A DNA stretch of 22,569 nucleotides from Pelomonas sp036404855 (GCF_036404855.1 NZ_DASWYS010000364.1:1-22569), one strand, 5' to 3'. Numbered from the stretch's first letter, positions 8,569 through 16,626 are shown. Notes: generated by a model from the letters alone, not told the origin. Translations and numbers: made by a program.

Positions 8569-9650
8569 TGATCCGCACCCTGCTCTCCCACGACCTGCCG
8601 CGCAGCCGCATCCTGGCCGCGCTGCTGATCGCGTGTTTCGTCGGCCTGCTCGGCGCGCCCTTCATCTTCCCGGGTACCCAGGCGCTGAACGTCGCGGCCA
8701 AGATACTGATCTTCATCCTGCTCGTGGCCAGCTACGACCTGCTCCTGGGTTACACCGGCATCGTCAGCTTCGCGCACACGATGTTCGTCGGCATCGGCGC
8801 TTACGGCATCGCCGTCGCATCGACGCGGCTGGGCTCGGACTGGACATCGCTGGGCATCGGCTTCGTCGCGGCGCTGGCACTGAGCGCCGTTCTTGCCCTC
8901 GCCATGGGCCTGGCCAGCCTGCGCGTGAAGGCCATCTTCTTCGCGATGATCACGTTGGCCGTGGCCTCGGCCTTCATGACGCTGTGCTCGCAGCTCAGCG
9001 ACTTCACCGGTGGCGAGGACGGGCTGAACTTCCAACTGCCGGAAGTCTTGCGCCCGTCGACCGAGTTCATGGAGGAGCCGGTACTGGGCGTCATGCTCGA
9101 CGGCCGGCTGCTGACGTACTACCTGCTCTTCGTCGCCGTCGCAGCCCTCGTGGTGCTGCTGCTGCGCATCGTCAACTCGCCCTTCGGCCGCGTGCTGCAG
9201 GCCATCCGCGAGAACGAGTTCCGTGCCGAGGCCATCGGCTACCGGCCCGTGGTCTACCGCACCGGCGCCAACGTCATTGCCGCACTACTGGCCTGCTGCG
9301 GCGGCGCGCTGCTGGCGCTGTGGCTGCGCTACACCGGTCCAGAGACGGCCATGAGCATGGAGATCATGCTGGACCTGCTGCTCATCGTCGTCATCGGCGG
9401 CATGGGCACGGTCTACGGCGCCATCATCGGCAGCGTCCTCTTCATCGTTGCGCAGAACTACCTGCAGGCGTTGCTCAAGGGCGCCGGCTCGCTGGTCGAC
9501 GCTGTGCCGGTGCTGAGCACCCTGGTCTCGCCGGACCGCTGGCTGCTGTGGTTGGGTCTGCTCTTCGTGCTGGCCGTCTACCACTTCCCGGGTGGCGTCG
9601 TCGGGCGGCTGAGGCTTGCGGCATGGAAACGAGGGAGGGCCGGCACATGA
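8568..9650 (+). CDS. livM: HAAT ABC transporter permease, LivM type (system 1)
   Basis: This 360-residue inner-membrane permease pairs with the LivH-type subunit. Landmarks are LLGYTGIVSFAHTMFVGIGAYG, the loop VNSPFGRVLQAIRENEFRAEAIGYRP that docks on the ATPases, and IGGMGTVYGAIIGSVLF. It has about nine or ten membrane segments and a basic C-terminal tail. The ATG at 8568 shares one base with the livH stop (TGATG). The frame is open further upstream, but that part is the shifted reading of livH and is excluded. Confidence 0.92.
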   Translation: MIRTLLSHDLPRSRILAALLIACFVGLLGAPFIFPGTQALNVAAKILIFILLVASYDLLLGYTGIVSFAHTMFVGIGAYGIAVASTRLGSDWTSLGIGFVAALALSAVLALAMGLASLRVKAIFFAMITLAVASAFMTLCSQLSDFTGGEDGLNFQLPEVLRPSTEFMEEPVLGVMLDGRLLTYYLLFVAVAALVVLLLRIVNSPFGRVLQAIRENEFRAEAIGYRPVVYRTGANVIAALLACCGGALLALWLRYTGPETAMSMEIMLDLLLIVVIGGMGTVYGAIIGSVLFIVAQNYLQALLKGAGSLVDAVPVLSTLVSPDRWLLWLGLLFVLAVYHFPGGVVGRLRLAAWKRGRAGT

Positions 9651-10492
9651 TGCGCTCGCGCTATCTGACCTGCCTGGGTCGCGAGATCCACCTCACCGAA
9701 TGGGGCGACGCGGGCGCGCCGCCCGTCATCGCCTGGCATGGCCTGGCACGCAGCAGCCGCGATTTCGACGACTTTGCGACAGCGCTGGCATCGCGATGGC
9801 ATGTCATTTGCCCGGACACTCTGGGCCGCGGCCTTTCGCAATGGGCCATCGACCCGACGCGCGAATACTGCCTGGAGTTCTACGTCGAGCAGGCCGAGGC
9901 ACTGCTCGACCAGCTGGGCCTGCAGAAGGTGCATTGGGTGGGAACGTCCATGGGCGGCGCCATTGGCACGCTGGGCGCGGCGACGAAGCTGCGTGGCCGC
10001 ATCAAGCGTCTTGTGCTGAACGACAACGGCCCCGAGCTGGCCGCACCGGCTCTGGCCCGGATCAAGGCCTATGCCGGCCAGCCCCCCAGCTTCGCGACCG
10101 TGACCGAACTGGAGCGGTACTTTCGCGAAATCTACGCGAGCTTCGGTCACCTGAGCGACATGCAGTGGCGCCACTTGACCGAGACCTCGCTGCGCCGCCT
10201 GCCCGATGGCCGCGTGACCACGCACTACGATCCCGCGATGGTCGAGCAGTTCGACCGCCACCCCGACGACTACCAGCTGTGGAGCGCCTGGGACCAGCTC
10301 GACCTACCGGTACTGTGCCTGCGCGGCGAGGACTCGACGCTGTTGACCGCGGAGACCGCCCAGGCCATGCGCGAACGCGGCCCGCGCGCGGCGGTGGCAC
10401 TCATCCCTGGCTGCGGCCATGCCCCCGCCTTGAACACATCGGAGCAGATCGGCCTTATCGAACGCTTCCTCTCGGCCGACCAGACCCCGTGA
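9647..10492 (+). CDS. Alpha/beta hydrolase
   Basis: This 281-residue cytoplasmic enzyme (no signal peptide) is of the alpha/beta hydrolase fold. The oxyanion region is IAWHGLARSSRDFD, the nucleophile elbow is GTSMGG with Ser101, the acid is probably Asp229 in LRGEDSTLL, and the base is His258 in GCGHAPAL, so the triad is complete. Such enzymes cleave esters, lactones, thioesters or meta-cleavage products. The gene overlaps livM by four bases (ATGA) and has a GAGGGAGG ribosome binding site, so it is made together with the importer. The natural inference is that it hydrolyses the imported compound. A second ATG three bases on is an equally good start. Confidence 0.92.
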   Translation: MMRSRYLTCLGREIHLTEWGDAGAPPVIAWHGLARSSRDFDDFATALASRWHVICPDTLGRGLSQWAIDPTREYCLEFYVEQAEALLDQLGLQKVHWVGTSMGGAIGTLGAATKLRGRIKRLVLNDNGPELAAPALARIKAYAGQPPSFATVTELERYFREIYASFGHLSDMQWRHLTETSLRRLPDGRVTTHYDPAMVEQFDRHPDDYQLWSAWDQLDLPVLCLRGEDSTLLTAETAQAMRERGPRAAVALIPGCGHAPALNTSEQIGLIERFLSADQTP

Positions 10493-10552
10493 ATGCCCGT
10501 AAGCCAGCGTCAGGCCTGAAGGCCTAGAGTCGCGCAGCAACCCCGGAAGTCC

Positions 10553-11323
10553 ATGAGCGAATACATCCTCGAGACCCAGGACCTGACCAAGGAGTTCAAA
10601 GGCTTCACGGCCGTGGACGCCGTGAACCTGCAGGTGCAGCGTGGCCACATCCATGCGCTGCTCGGGCCCAATGGCGCGGGCAAGACCACCTGCTTCAACC
10701 TGCTCACGAAGTTCCTGACGCCCACGCGAGGTCGTATCGTCTTCGCCGGCGCCGACATCACCGGCGAAACCTCGGCTCAGATCGCGCGCCGCGGGGTCAT
10801 CCGCAGCTTCCAGATCTCGGCCGTGTTTCCTCACCTGACCGTGTTGGAGAACGTGCGCATCGGCCTGCAGCGCTTCACCGGCACCAGCTTTCATTTCTGG
10901 AAGGGCCTGACGGGGCTGCAGACGCTGGATGCCAAGGTGCTCGCGCTGCTGGAGCTGGTCGACCTGCGCGACATGGCGAACACACGCGCCGCCGACCTGC
11001 CCTACGGGCGCAAGCGCGCACTGGAGATCGCGACCACCATGGCCATGGAGCCGCAGCTGATGCTGCTGGACGAGCCCACGCAGGGCATGGGCCACGAGGA
11101 CGTGGACCGTGTGACCGCACTGATCAAACGCGTGGCCGAGGGACGCACGGTGCTCATGGTGGAGCACAACATGAAGGTCGTGGCGAGCATCGCCGATCGC
11201 ATCACCGTGCTGGCGCGCGGCGCCGTGCTGGCCGAGGGCGACTACGCGACGGTGTCCAAGCACCCGGCGGTGCTCGAGGCCTACATGGGCACGGAAGCCA
11301 CCGAACTGCAAGGCGCGCACTGA
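10553..11323 (+). CDS. livG: HAAT ABC transporter ATPase, LivG type (system 2)
   Basis: This 256-residue ATPase opens the second transporter set. Walker A is GPNGAGKT (from residue 38, Lys44), the signature is LPYGRKRALEIA, Walker B is LMLLDEPTQGMG, and the switch region is LMVEHNMKVV. The start follows a 60-base gap after the hydrolase, which contains a short palindrome (TCAGGCCTGA, 10510-10519) and a TAGAGT that could serve as a -10 box; I see no convincing -35 and no sigma-54 element. The set may be read through from upstream. It differs clearly in sequence from the livG at 6126, so the two are not a recent duplication. Confidence 0.93.
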   Translation: MSEYILETQDLTKEFKGFTAVDAVNLQVQRGHIHALLGPNGAGKTTCFNLLTKFLTPTRGRIVFAGADITGETSAQIARRGVIRSFQISAVFPHLTVLENVRIGLQRFTGTSFHFWKGLTGLQTLDAKVLALLELVDLRDMANTRAADLPYGRKRALEIATTMAMEPQLMLLDEPTQGMGHEDVDRVTALIKRVAEGRTVLMVEHNMKVVASIADRITVLARGAVLAEGDYATVSKHPAVLEAYMGTEATELQGAH

Positions 11324-11324
11324 C

Positions 11325-12038
11325 ATGGCCACGCCCGCACTCGAAATCACCGACCTCCACGCCTGGTACGGCGAGAGCCACATCCTGCACGGGATCAACT
11401 TGAGCGTGCAGCCGGGCCAGGTCGTCACGCTGCTGGGCCGCAACGGCGCCGGCCGCACGACGACGCTGCGCGCCATCATGGGACTGACTGGCGCGCGCAA
11501 GGGCTCGATCAAGATCCATGGCAACGAGGCAGTCGCACTCTCGCCCCACCGCGTCGCTCAACTCGGCATCGGCTACTGCCCCGAGGAGCGCGGCATCTTC
11601 GCATCGCTGACGGCTGAGGAGAACCTGCGCCTGCCGCCGCTGCTGAAGAGCCGGCGGGGCAAGGTCATGTCCGAGGCCGAGATCTACGCGATGTTCCCCA
11701 ACCTTGCGGAGCGCCGCCACAGCCCCGGCACGCGCCTCTCGGGTGGCGAACAGCAGATGCTGGCCGTGGCGCGCATCCTGCGCACGGGCGCAGACATCCT
11801 GTTGCTGGACGAGATCTCCGAAGGCCTGGCCCCCGTCATTGTCCAGGCCCTGGCCCGCATGATCCGCGAACTGAAGAAACAGGGCTTCACCATCGTCATG
11901 GTGGAGCAGAACTTCCGCTTCGCCGCGCCCCTGGCCGACCATTTCATCGTCATCGAGCACGGCGAGGTCGTGCTGTCCTTCCCCGCAGCCGACCTGCCGG
12001 CCCACCAGGCCCAGATGGACGAGTTGCTCAGTGTTTGA
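11325..12038 (+). CDS. livF: HAAT ABC transporter ATPase, LivF type (system 2), Walker A Arg variant
   Basis: This 237-residue LivF-type ATPase starts one base after the livG stop. The signature LSGGEQQMLAVARI and Walker B ILLLDEISEGLAP are intact. Walker A reads GRNGAGRTTT, with Arg44 where the nucleotide-binding Lys is expected (codon CGC at 11454-11456). The partner LivF at 6866 has the normal Lys. I have an impression that Arg occurs at this position in some LivF-like proteins, but cannot verify it here. All other motifs and the length are normal, so it is not a decayed gene. Confidence 0.92.
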   Translation: MATPALEITDLHAWYGESHILHGINLSVQPGQVVTLLGRNGAGRTTTLRAIMGLTGARKGSIKIHGNEAVALSPHRVAQLGIGYCPEERGIFASLTAEENLRLPPLLKSRRGKVMSEAEIYAMFPNLAERRHSPGTRLSGGEQQMLAVARILRTGADILLLDEISEGLAPVIVQALARMIRELKKQGFTIVMVEQNFRFAAPLADHFIVIEHGEVVLSFPAADLPAHQAQMDELLSV

Positions 12039-12058
12039 ACCCACGAAGACTCACACCC

Positions 12059-12064
12059 AGGAGA
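12059..12064 (+). promoter_or_regulatory. Ribosome binding site of the second binding protein
   Basis: AGGAGA lies 8 bases before the ATG at 12073 and selects this start over the in-frame GTG at 12031, which overlaps the livF end. Confidence 0.75.
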
Positions 12065-12072
12065 CACTATCC

Positions 12073-13278
12073 ATGAAAGCGATTCGCACCACTCTCGCAG
12101 CAGCCGCCCTCGCCAGCTGCGGCCTCGGCGCACAGGCCCAGATCTCTGGCGACGTCATCAAGATCGGCTTCCTGACCGACATGTCCAGCGTGTATGCGGA
12201 CATCGATGGCGCCGGCGGCGTGGAGGCCATCAAGATGGCCATCGCCGACATGAAGGGCAACATCGGCGGCAAGAAGATTGAACTGATCTTCGCCGACCAC
12301 CAGAACAAGGCCGACATCGCCAACGCCAAGGCGCGCGAATGGATCGATACGCAGGGTCTGGACCTGTTGATCGGTGGCACCAACTCGGGCGCCAACCTCG
12401 CGATGGCCACCGTCGCCGCCGAGAAGAAGCGTCCCTTCATCTCCATCGGCGCCGGCAGCTCGGCACTCACGAACGCAGCCTGCACGCCCTACACCATTCA
12501 CTATGCCTACGACACCGTGGCCCTGGCCCGTGGCACGGTGAACCCCATGATCAAGGCCGGCGGCAAGAGCTGGTACTTCCTGACTGCCGACTACGCCTTC
12601 GGCGCGGCGCTGCAGGCCGATGCCACCGAGGTCATCAACAAGGCCGGCGGCAAGGTGGTGGGCGCCGTCAAGCACCCGCTCAACGCCAACGACTTCTCCT
12701 CCTTCCTGCTGCAGGCGCAAAGCAGCGGCGCGCAGATCATGGGCCTGGCCAACGCCGGCGGCGACACGATCAACTCGGTCAAGGCGGCCAATGAGTTCGG
12801 CGTCACCAAGAGCATGAAGCTCGCAGGCCTGCTGATGTTCATCAACGACATTCACTCGCTGGGCCTGAAGACCGCCGAAGGCATGTACCTGACCGACTCC
12901 TGGTACTGGAACCAGAGCCCCGAGTCCCGCGCCTGGGCGCGCCGCTTCTTCGAGAAGATGAAGCGCATGCCGTCGTCGCTGCAGGCCGCCGACTACTCGG
13001 CCGTGACGCATTACCTGAAGGCCGTCGAGGCGATCAAGACCGACGACGCCGACAAGGTCATGGCCAAGATGAAGGACACGCCGATCAACGACTTCTATAC
13101 CAAGGGCACCATCCGCAAGGAAGACGGCCGTGGCATCCACGACATGTTCCTGATGCAGGTCAAGTCGCCCAAAGAGTCCACCGAACCCTGGGACTACTAC
13201 AAGGTCGTGTCGCGCATCCCGGGCGCCGAGGCCTACACGGCGCTGGCGGACAGCAAGTGCCCGCTGGTGAAGAAGTGA
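12073..13278 (+). CDS. HAAT-type ABC transporter substrate-binding protein (system 2)
   Basis: This 401-residue periplasmic binding protein has a signal peptide (MKAIRTTLAAAALASCGLG and on, cleaved after AQA). The mature protein begins ISGDVIKIGFLTDMSSVYADIDG and carries the LivK-type two-lobe fold: GGKKIELIFADHQNKADIA, LLIGGTNSGANLAMATVAAEKK and SWYFLTADYAFGAALQADA. It is only distantly similar to the binding protein at 4910, so it probably takes a different or a modified ligand. Two cysteines (in NAACTP and near the C-terminus, DSKCPL) could form a disulfide. It lies between the ATPases and the permeases of system 2, an order unlike that of system 1. A stable hairpin follows the gene. Confidence 0.92.
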   Translation: MKAIRTTLAAAALASCGLGAQAQISGDVIKIGFLTDMSSVYADIDGAGGVEAIKMAIADMKGNIGGKKIELIFADHQNKADIANAKAREWIDTQGLDLLIGGTNSGANLAMATVAAEKKRPFISIGAGSSALTNAACTPYTIHYAYDTVALARGTVNPMIKAGGKSWYFLTADYAFGAALQADATEVINKAGGKVVGAVKHPLNANDFSSFLLQAQSSGAQIMGLANAGGDTINSVKAANEFGVTKSMKLAGLLMFINDIHSLGLKTAEGMYLTDSWYWNQSPESRAWARRFFEKMKRMPSSLQAADYSAVTHYLKAVEAIKTDDADKVMAKMKDTPINDFYTKGTIRKEDGRGIHDMFLMQVKSPKESTEPWDYYKVVSRIPGAEAYTALADSKCPLVKK

Positions 13279-13305
13279 CCCCCACGCCCAGCCCCGCGCT
13301 GCTGA

Positions 13306-13317
13306 ACACGCGCGTGT
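13306..13317. repeat. 12-bp perfect palindrome
   Basis: ACACGCGCGTGT lies 27 bases after the second binding-protein stop codon. It is self-complementary and could be a weak operator or part of the intergenic RNA structure. No function is assigned. Confidence 0.4.
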
Positions 13318-13345
13318 CTGGTCGGTCCCCCAAGGGAACGCCGAT

Positions 13346-13369
13346 CGATGCCGGCGCAAGCCGGCATCG
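13346..13369 (+). other. Stable intergenic RNA hairpin with GCAA tetraloop
   Basis: CGATGCCGGC (13346-13355), the loop GCAA, and GCCGGCATCG (13360-13369) form a perfect 10-bp stem closed by a GNRA tetraloop. Flanking GCCG (13340-13343) and CGGC (13374-13377) could extend it across an internal loop. It lies between the binding-protein gene and the permeases. In other ABC operons such hairpins stabilise the binding-protein mRNA or cut down read-through, so more binding protein than permease is made. There is no T-tract. Confidence 0.75.
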
Positions 13370-13432
13370 GCGTCGGCCCCCGCCGCCCTTGAGAGCGGCC
13401 CGGCGGGCCTCCAGGGCCTGAACACCATTGCC

Positions 13433-14320
13433 ATGACTGAAATCTTCGGTATTCCGCTACCAGCCCTGCTGGGCCAGCTGCTGCTGGGCCTGGTCAACGG
13501 CTCCTTCTATGCGATGCTGTCGCTGGGCCTGGCGGTCATCTTCGGCATGCTCAACATCATCAACTTCGCCCATGGGGCGCTGTACATGATGGGGGCCTTC
13601 TTTGCCTGGATGGGGCTGGAGTACCTGGGGCTGAACTACTGGGTCATGCTCGGTCTCGCGCCGCTCGCCGTGGGCCTGATCGGCATCGTCATCGAACGCA
13701 CGATGCTGCAGTGGCTCTACAAGCTGGACCACCTCTACGGCCTCCTGCTGACCTTCGGCATCACCCTCGTCATCGAGGGCGTGTTCCGCAGCTTCTATGG
13801 CGTGTCGGGCCAGCCCTACTCAGTGCCGGAGCAGCTCACGGGCGCCACCAACCTCGGCTTCATGATCCTGCCCAACTACCGCGGCTGGGTCGTCGTCGCA
13901 TCGCTGGTGGTGTGCTTTGCGGTCTGGGCGCTGATCGAGAAAACCTCGCTGGGCGCCAAGCTACGCGCCGGCACCGAGAACCCCAAGCTCGTGCAGGCCT
14001 TCGGCATCAACGTCCCCGCCATGGTGACGCTGACCTACGCCGGCGGCGTGGCGCTGGCGGCCTTCGCTGGCGTGCTGGCCGCGCCGATCCTGCAGGTGTC
14101 GGCGTTGATGGGCAGCAACCTCATCATTGTGGTGTTTGCCGTCGTCGTCATCGGCGGCATGGGCTCCATCCTCGGCTCCATCCTGACCGGCCTGGGTCTG
14201 GGGCTGATCGAGGGGCTGACCAAGGTCTTCTATCCCGAGGCGTCCAACACGGTCGTCTTCGTCGTCATGGCCATCGTGCTGCTGGTCCGTCCGGCGGGCC
14301 TGTTCGGAAAAGAGCGATGA
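13433..14320 (+). CDS. livH: HAAT ABC transporter permease, LivH type (system 2)
   Basis: This 295-residue inner-membrane permease has about eight hydrophobic helices. Landmarks are LGLAVIFGMLNIINFAHGALY near residue 35, the ATPase-contact loop EKTSLGAKLRAGTENPKLVQAFGI, and VVVIGGMGSILGSILTGLGLGLI. The length is typical for LivH. The ATG at 13433 follows a 154-base gap with a strong hairpin, and no obvious ribosome binding site directly precedes it, so relatively low expression compared with the binding protein is likely. Confidence 0.93.
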   Translation: MTEIFGIPLPALLGQLLLGLVNGSFYAMLSLGLAVIFGMLNIINFAHGALYMMGAFFAWMGLEYLGLNYWVMLGLAPLAVGLIGIVIERTMLQWLYKLDHLYGLLLTFGITLVIEGVFRSFYGVSGQPYSVPEQLTGATNLGFMILPNYRGWVVVASLVVCFAVWALIEKTSLGAKLRAGTENPKLVQAFGINVPAMVTLTYAGGVALAAFAGVLAAPILQVSALMGSNLIIVVFAVVVIGGMGSILGSILTGLGLGLIEGLTKVFYPEASNTVVFVVMAIVLLVRPAGLFGKER

Positions 14321-15288
14321 ACAAGAAGCTCATCGGTTACGCCGCGCTCTTCATCGGCATCGGCCTGCTGCCGCTGCTGGGCGCCTATCCCGTCTTCGTC
14401 ATGAAGGTGCTGTGCTACGCCCTCTTCGCGTGCGCCTTCAACCTGCTCGTGGGCTTCACGGGCCTGCTGTCCTTCGGCCATGCGGCCTTCCTGGGAACGG
14501 CGGGCTATGTCTGCGGCCATGCGCTCAAGGTCTGGGGCCTGCCGACGCCGGTGGGTCTGATCGCCGGCATGGCCGGCGCCGCCGCCGTGGGCCTCGTGTT
14601 CGGTCTGCTGGCCATCCGCCGCTCGGGCATCTATTTTTCGATGATCACGCTGGCGCTGGCGCAGATGCTGTACTTCTACTTCCTGCAGGCACCCTTCACG
14701 GGCGGGGAAGACGGCCTGCAGTCCGTGCCGCGCGGCCACTTCCTGGGCCTGGATCTGACCCACGACCTGACTCTGTTCTACGTCGTATTGGGCATTTTCA
14801 TCGCCGCCTTCTGGCTGATCTACCGCATCGTCCACTCGCCTTTCGGCCAGGTGCTGACCTCCATCCGCGAGAACGAGGCCCGTGCGACCTCGCTGGGCTA
14901 TGACACGGCCCACTTCAAGCTGCTGGCCTTCGTGCTGTCGGCGGCCCTCGCCGGCCTGGCCGGCGCGACCAAGACGCTGGTGCTGGGCTTCGCGACGCTG
15001 ACCGACGCGATCTGGACCACCTCCGGCCTCGTCATCCTGATGACGCTGGTGGGCGGCATGGGCACGCTGGTGGGCCCCATGGTCGGCGCCCTGGTCATCA
15101 TCGCGCTGGAGAACAAGATCGGCGACTTCGGCAACCTGCTGGCCGACGTCACCGGCGTGACCTGGTTCAACAGCCTGGGCGAATCGGTCAGCCTCGTCAC
15201 CGGCCTGATCTTCATCGTCTGTGTGCTGGCCTTCCGCCGCGGCATCGTCGGCGAGGCCATGGCCCTGCTGGAGCGCCGACGCGCCTGA
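14317..15288 (+). CDS. livM: HAAT ABC transporter permease, LivM type (system 2)
   Basis: This 323-residue inner-membrane permease is the partner of the LivH above. Landmarks are LLVGFTGLLSFGHAAFLGTAGY, the segment RRSGIYFSMITLALAQMLYF, the ATPase-contact loop HSPFGQVLTSIRENEARATSLGY, and LVGGMGTLVGPMVGALV. It begins in an ATGA overlap with livH and ends the transport locus. The longer open frame that reaches back to 13711 is the shifted reading of livH and is excluded. Confidence 0.93.
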   Translation: MNKKLIGYAALFIGIGLLPLLGAYPVFVMKVLCYALFACAFNLLVGFTGLLSFGHAAFLGTAGYVCGHALKVWGLPTPVGLIAGMAGAAAVGLVFGLLAIRRSGIYFSMITLALAQMLYFYFLQAPFTGGEDGLQSVPRGHFLGLDLTHDLTLFYVVLGIFIAAFWLIYRIVHSPFGQVLTSIRENEARATSLGYDTAHFKLLAFVLSAALAGLAGATKTLVLGFATLTDAIWTTSGLVILMTLVGGMGTLVGPMVGALVIIALENKIGDFGNLLADVTGVTWFNSLGESVSLVTGLIFIVCVLAFRRGIVGEAMALLERRRA

Positions 15289-15347
15289 ACGGGCGTCAGC
15301 ATTCACTGACAAGCTAGGGGGCGCGGCAGGGACCAATGTGACGCAGT

Positions 15348-15503
15348 ATGCAGGGCATGGTCACGTCCGCCCGCTTCAAGTTCACCGCCACACTGCTGGT
15401 GTCGGTGCTGGCCGTCGTGCTGACACTGCTCGTGCCCGGTGAAAACGACGAGGCCGACAGCCCGATCCATACCGCCAGCGTGCTGCCGCCGCCCCAGCGT
15501 TGA
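15348..15503 (+). CDS. Small single-helix protein, 51 residues
   Basis: A short frame begins MQGMVTSARFKFTATLLVSV. It has one hydrophobic helix (about residues 13-29), a positive N-terminal side and an acidic, Pro-rich tail that would face the periplasm (PGENDEADSPIH then VLPPPQR). The ATG at 15348 or the one at 15357 may be the start; the ribosome binding site is weak in both cases. I recognise no family. The helix-plus-acidic-tail pattern and the GC-rich hairpin right after the stop support a real gene, but proof needs transcript or peptide data. Confidence 0.45.
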   Translation: MQGMVTSARFKFTATLLVSVLAVVLTLLVPGENDEADSPIHTASVLPPPQR

Positions 15504-15505
15504 GT

Positions 15506-15520
15506 CCGGGCCTGGCCCGG
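15506..15520 (+). terminator. GC-rich hairpin after the small gene
   Basis: CCGGGC (15506-15511) and GCCCGG (15515-15520) form a 6-bp stem with a 3-base loop two bases after the 15503 stop codon. There is no T-tract, so termination is only a possibility. Confidence 0.35.
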
Positions 15521-15536
15521 GCGTGACAAACGACGC

Positions 15537-15563
15537 CCCAGGCCCACTGTCGAAAGGCCTGGG
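15537..15563 (+). terminator. Second hairpin in the same gap
   Basis: CCCAGGCC (15537-15544) and GGCCTGGG (15556-15563) form a perfect 8-bp stem with an 11-base loop. Together with the hairpin at 15506-15520 it may end the transport transcript. There is no T-tract. Confidence 0.4.
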
Positions 15564-15627
15564 CACGGAACGCGGTGCTCAGCGGCGCGATGATGGACGC
15601 CCCTGACATCGCGCCACCATCCCGACG

Positions 15628-16626
15628 ATGAACGAGCTGTTGACCTGGTCCCTGGCCGCTGCCGCGGTAGCCGTCGTGTTGCTGCTGCTCTGGGTGGGCA
15701 AGCGCCGCCAGCGGCGTGCCCGCGCCGACGCCGAGCAACGCGAAGCCCAGCGCATCGCACAGGAGGCCGCCGACCACGCGGCAAGGCTGCAGCGGGCCGA
15801 GCACGAGCGCATCGCGGCCGAACGCGAGGAGGCCGCCCGTCTCGAAGCCGAAGCGGCCCGCGATGCCGCCGAGGCCCAGCGCCTCGCACAGGAAGCCGCC
15901 ACGCGCGAAGCCGAAGCCCGACGCCGGGCGGAACAGCAGGCCGAAGCCGAAAGGCTGGATCGCGAGCAAGCGGCCCGCGAGGCCGCGGAGGCGGAGCGAC
16001 TGGAGGCCGAGGAGCTGGCCCGCGAAGCCGAGGCGTTGCGACTGGCCGCCGAGCAGGCCGAGGCCGAGCGCGAAGCCGCCCGGCGCCTGGCGGAACAGCA
16101 GGCGGCCGAAGCCGCCACCCGCGAGGCAATCCGCCAGGCCGCCGAGCAAGCCGCGGCCCGTCTTGCCGCCGAAGAAGCCGAGCGCCGCGCCACGGCCGAA
16201 GCGGCGGCGGCCGCTGCTGCTGCCGAAAGCACCCGCGAACTGCGTGCCGACGAAACCCTGGTCCTGATCGCCGATGATTCCAAGATCGTCCGCGTCAAGA
16301 TCAACCGCCTGCTCGCCGCGCAGGGCTACCGCGTCGCGCTGGCCGAGAGCGGCGAGCAGGCACTGGAACTGATGGCCGCCGAGCGCCCGCACGTGCTGAT
16401 CACGGACGTCGAAATGCCCGGCATCGATGGCTTCGAGCTGACCCGTCAAGTGCGCGCCAACGCTGCAACGGCCCAACTGCCCGTGATGATGATCACATCC
16501 TCCGACGACAAGCTGGAGCAGGCCCGCGCGGCCGGCGTGACGCAGCTGCTCGGCAAACCCTACTCGGAGGAGGCGTTGATCGCCGCCATCGAGCACGCCC
16601 GTCTGGCCGTGAAGGTGCCCGCCTGA
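15628..16626 (+). CDS. Membrane-anchored coiled-coil protein with C-terminal receiver domain
   Basis: This 332-residue protein has three parts. One membrane helix (about residues 5-23, LTWSLAAAAVAVVLLLLWV) is followed by the stop-transfer KRRQRRAR. A long Ala/Glu/Arg-rich alpha-helical coiled coil then fills about 27-207. A complete CheY-like receiver domain (about 212-327) has the acidic pair D216/D217, phospho-acceptor D260 in LITDVEMPG, T290 and K310 in the GKPY motif. All phosphorylation residues are present. There is no output domain after the receiver and no kinase gene nearby, so an orphan kinase elsewhere would be needed. The coil resembles TolA-type helices in composition only. The start has no clear ribosome binding site. 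The role is unknown; a phosphorylation-controlled membrane scaffold is one idea. Confidence 0.88.
   Translation: MNELLTWSLAAAAVAVVLLLLWVGKRRQRRARADAEQREAQRIAQEAADHAARLQRAEHERIAAEREEAARLEAEAARDAAEAQRLAQEAATREAEARRRAEQQAEAERLDREQAAREAAEAERLEAEELAREAEALRLAAEQAEAEREAARRLAEQQAAEAATREAIRQAAEQAAARLAAEEAERRATAEAAAAAAAAESTRELRADETLVLIADDSKIVRVKINRLLAAQGYRVALAESGEQALELMAAERPHVLITDVEMPGIDGFELTRQVRANAATAQLPVMMITSSDDKLEQARAAGVTQLLGKPYSEEALIAAIEHARLAVKVPA

Noticed and set aside
10493..10552. Separate promoter for the second transporter set
   Set aside because: There is a TAGAGT and a short palindrome but no convincing -35 and no GG-N10-GC. Read-through from the first set is at least as likely.
12067..13497. 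A 476-residue minus-strand frame over the second binding-protein gene
   Set aside because: Same reason: it is antisense to a clear LivK-type protein and has no recognisable motif.
15628..16260. TolA homologue
   Set aside because: The similarity is only the Ala/Glu/Arg helix composition. The C-terminus is a receiver domain, not TolA domain III, and no tol-pal genes are nearby.
15382..16596. A 404-residue minus-strand frame rich in Gly/Leu/Phe opposite the coiled-coil gene
   Set aside because: The apparent repeats are the reverse complement of the Ala/Glu/Arg coil codons. The plus strand has a full receiver domain.
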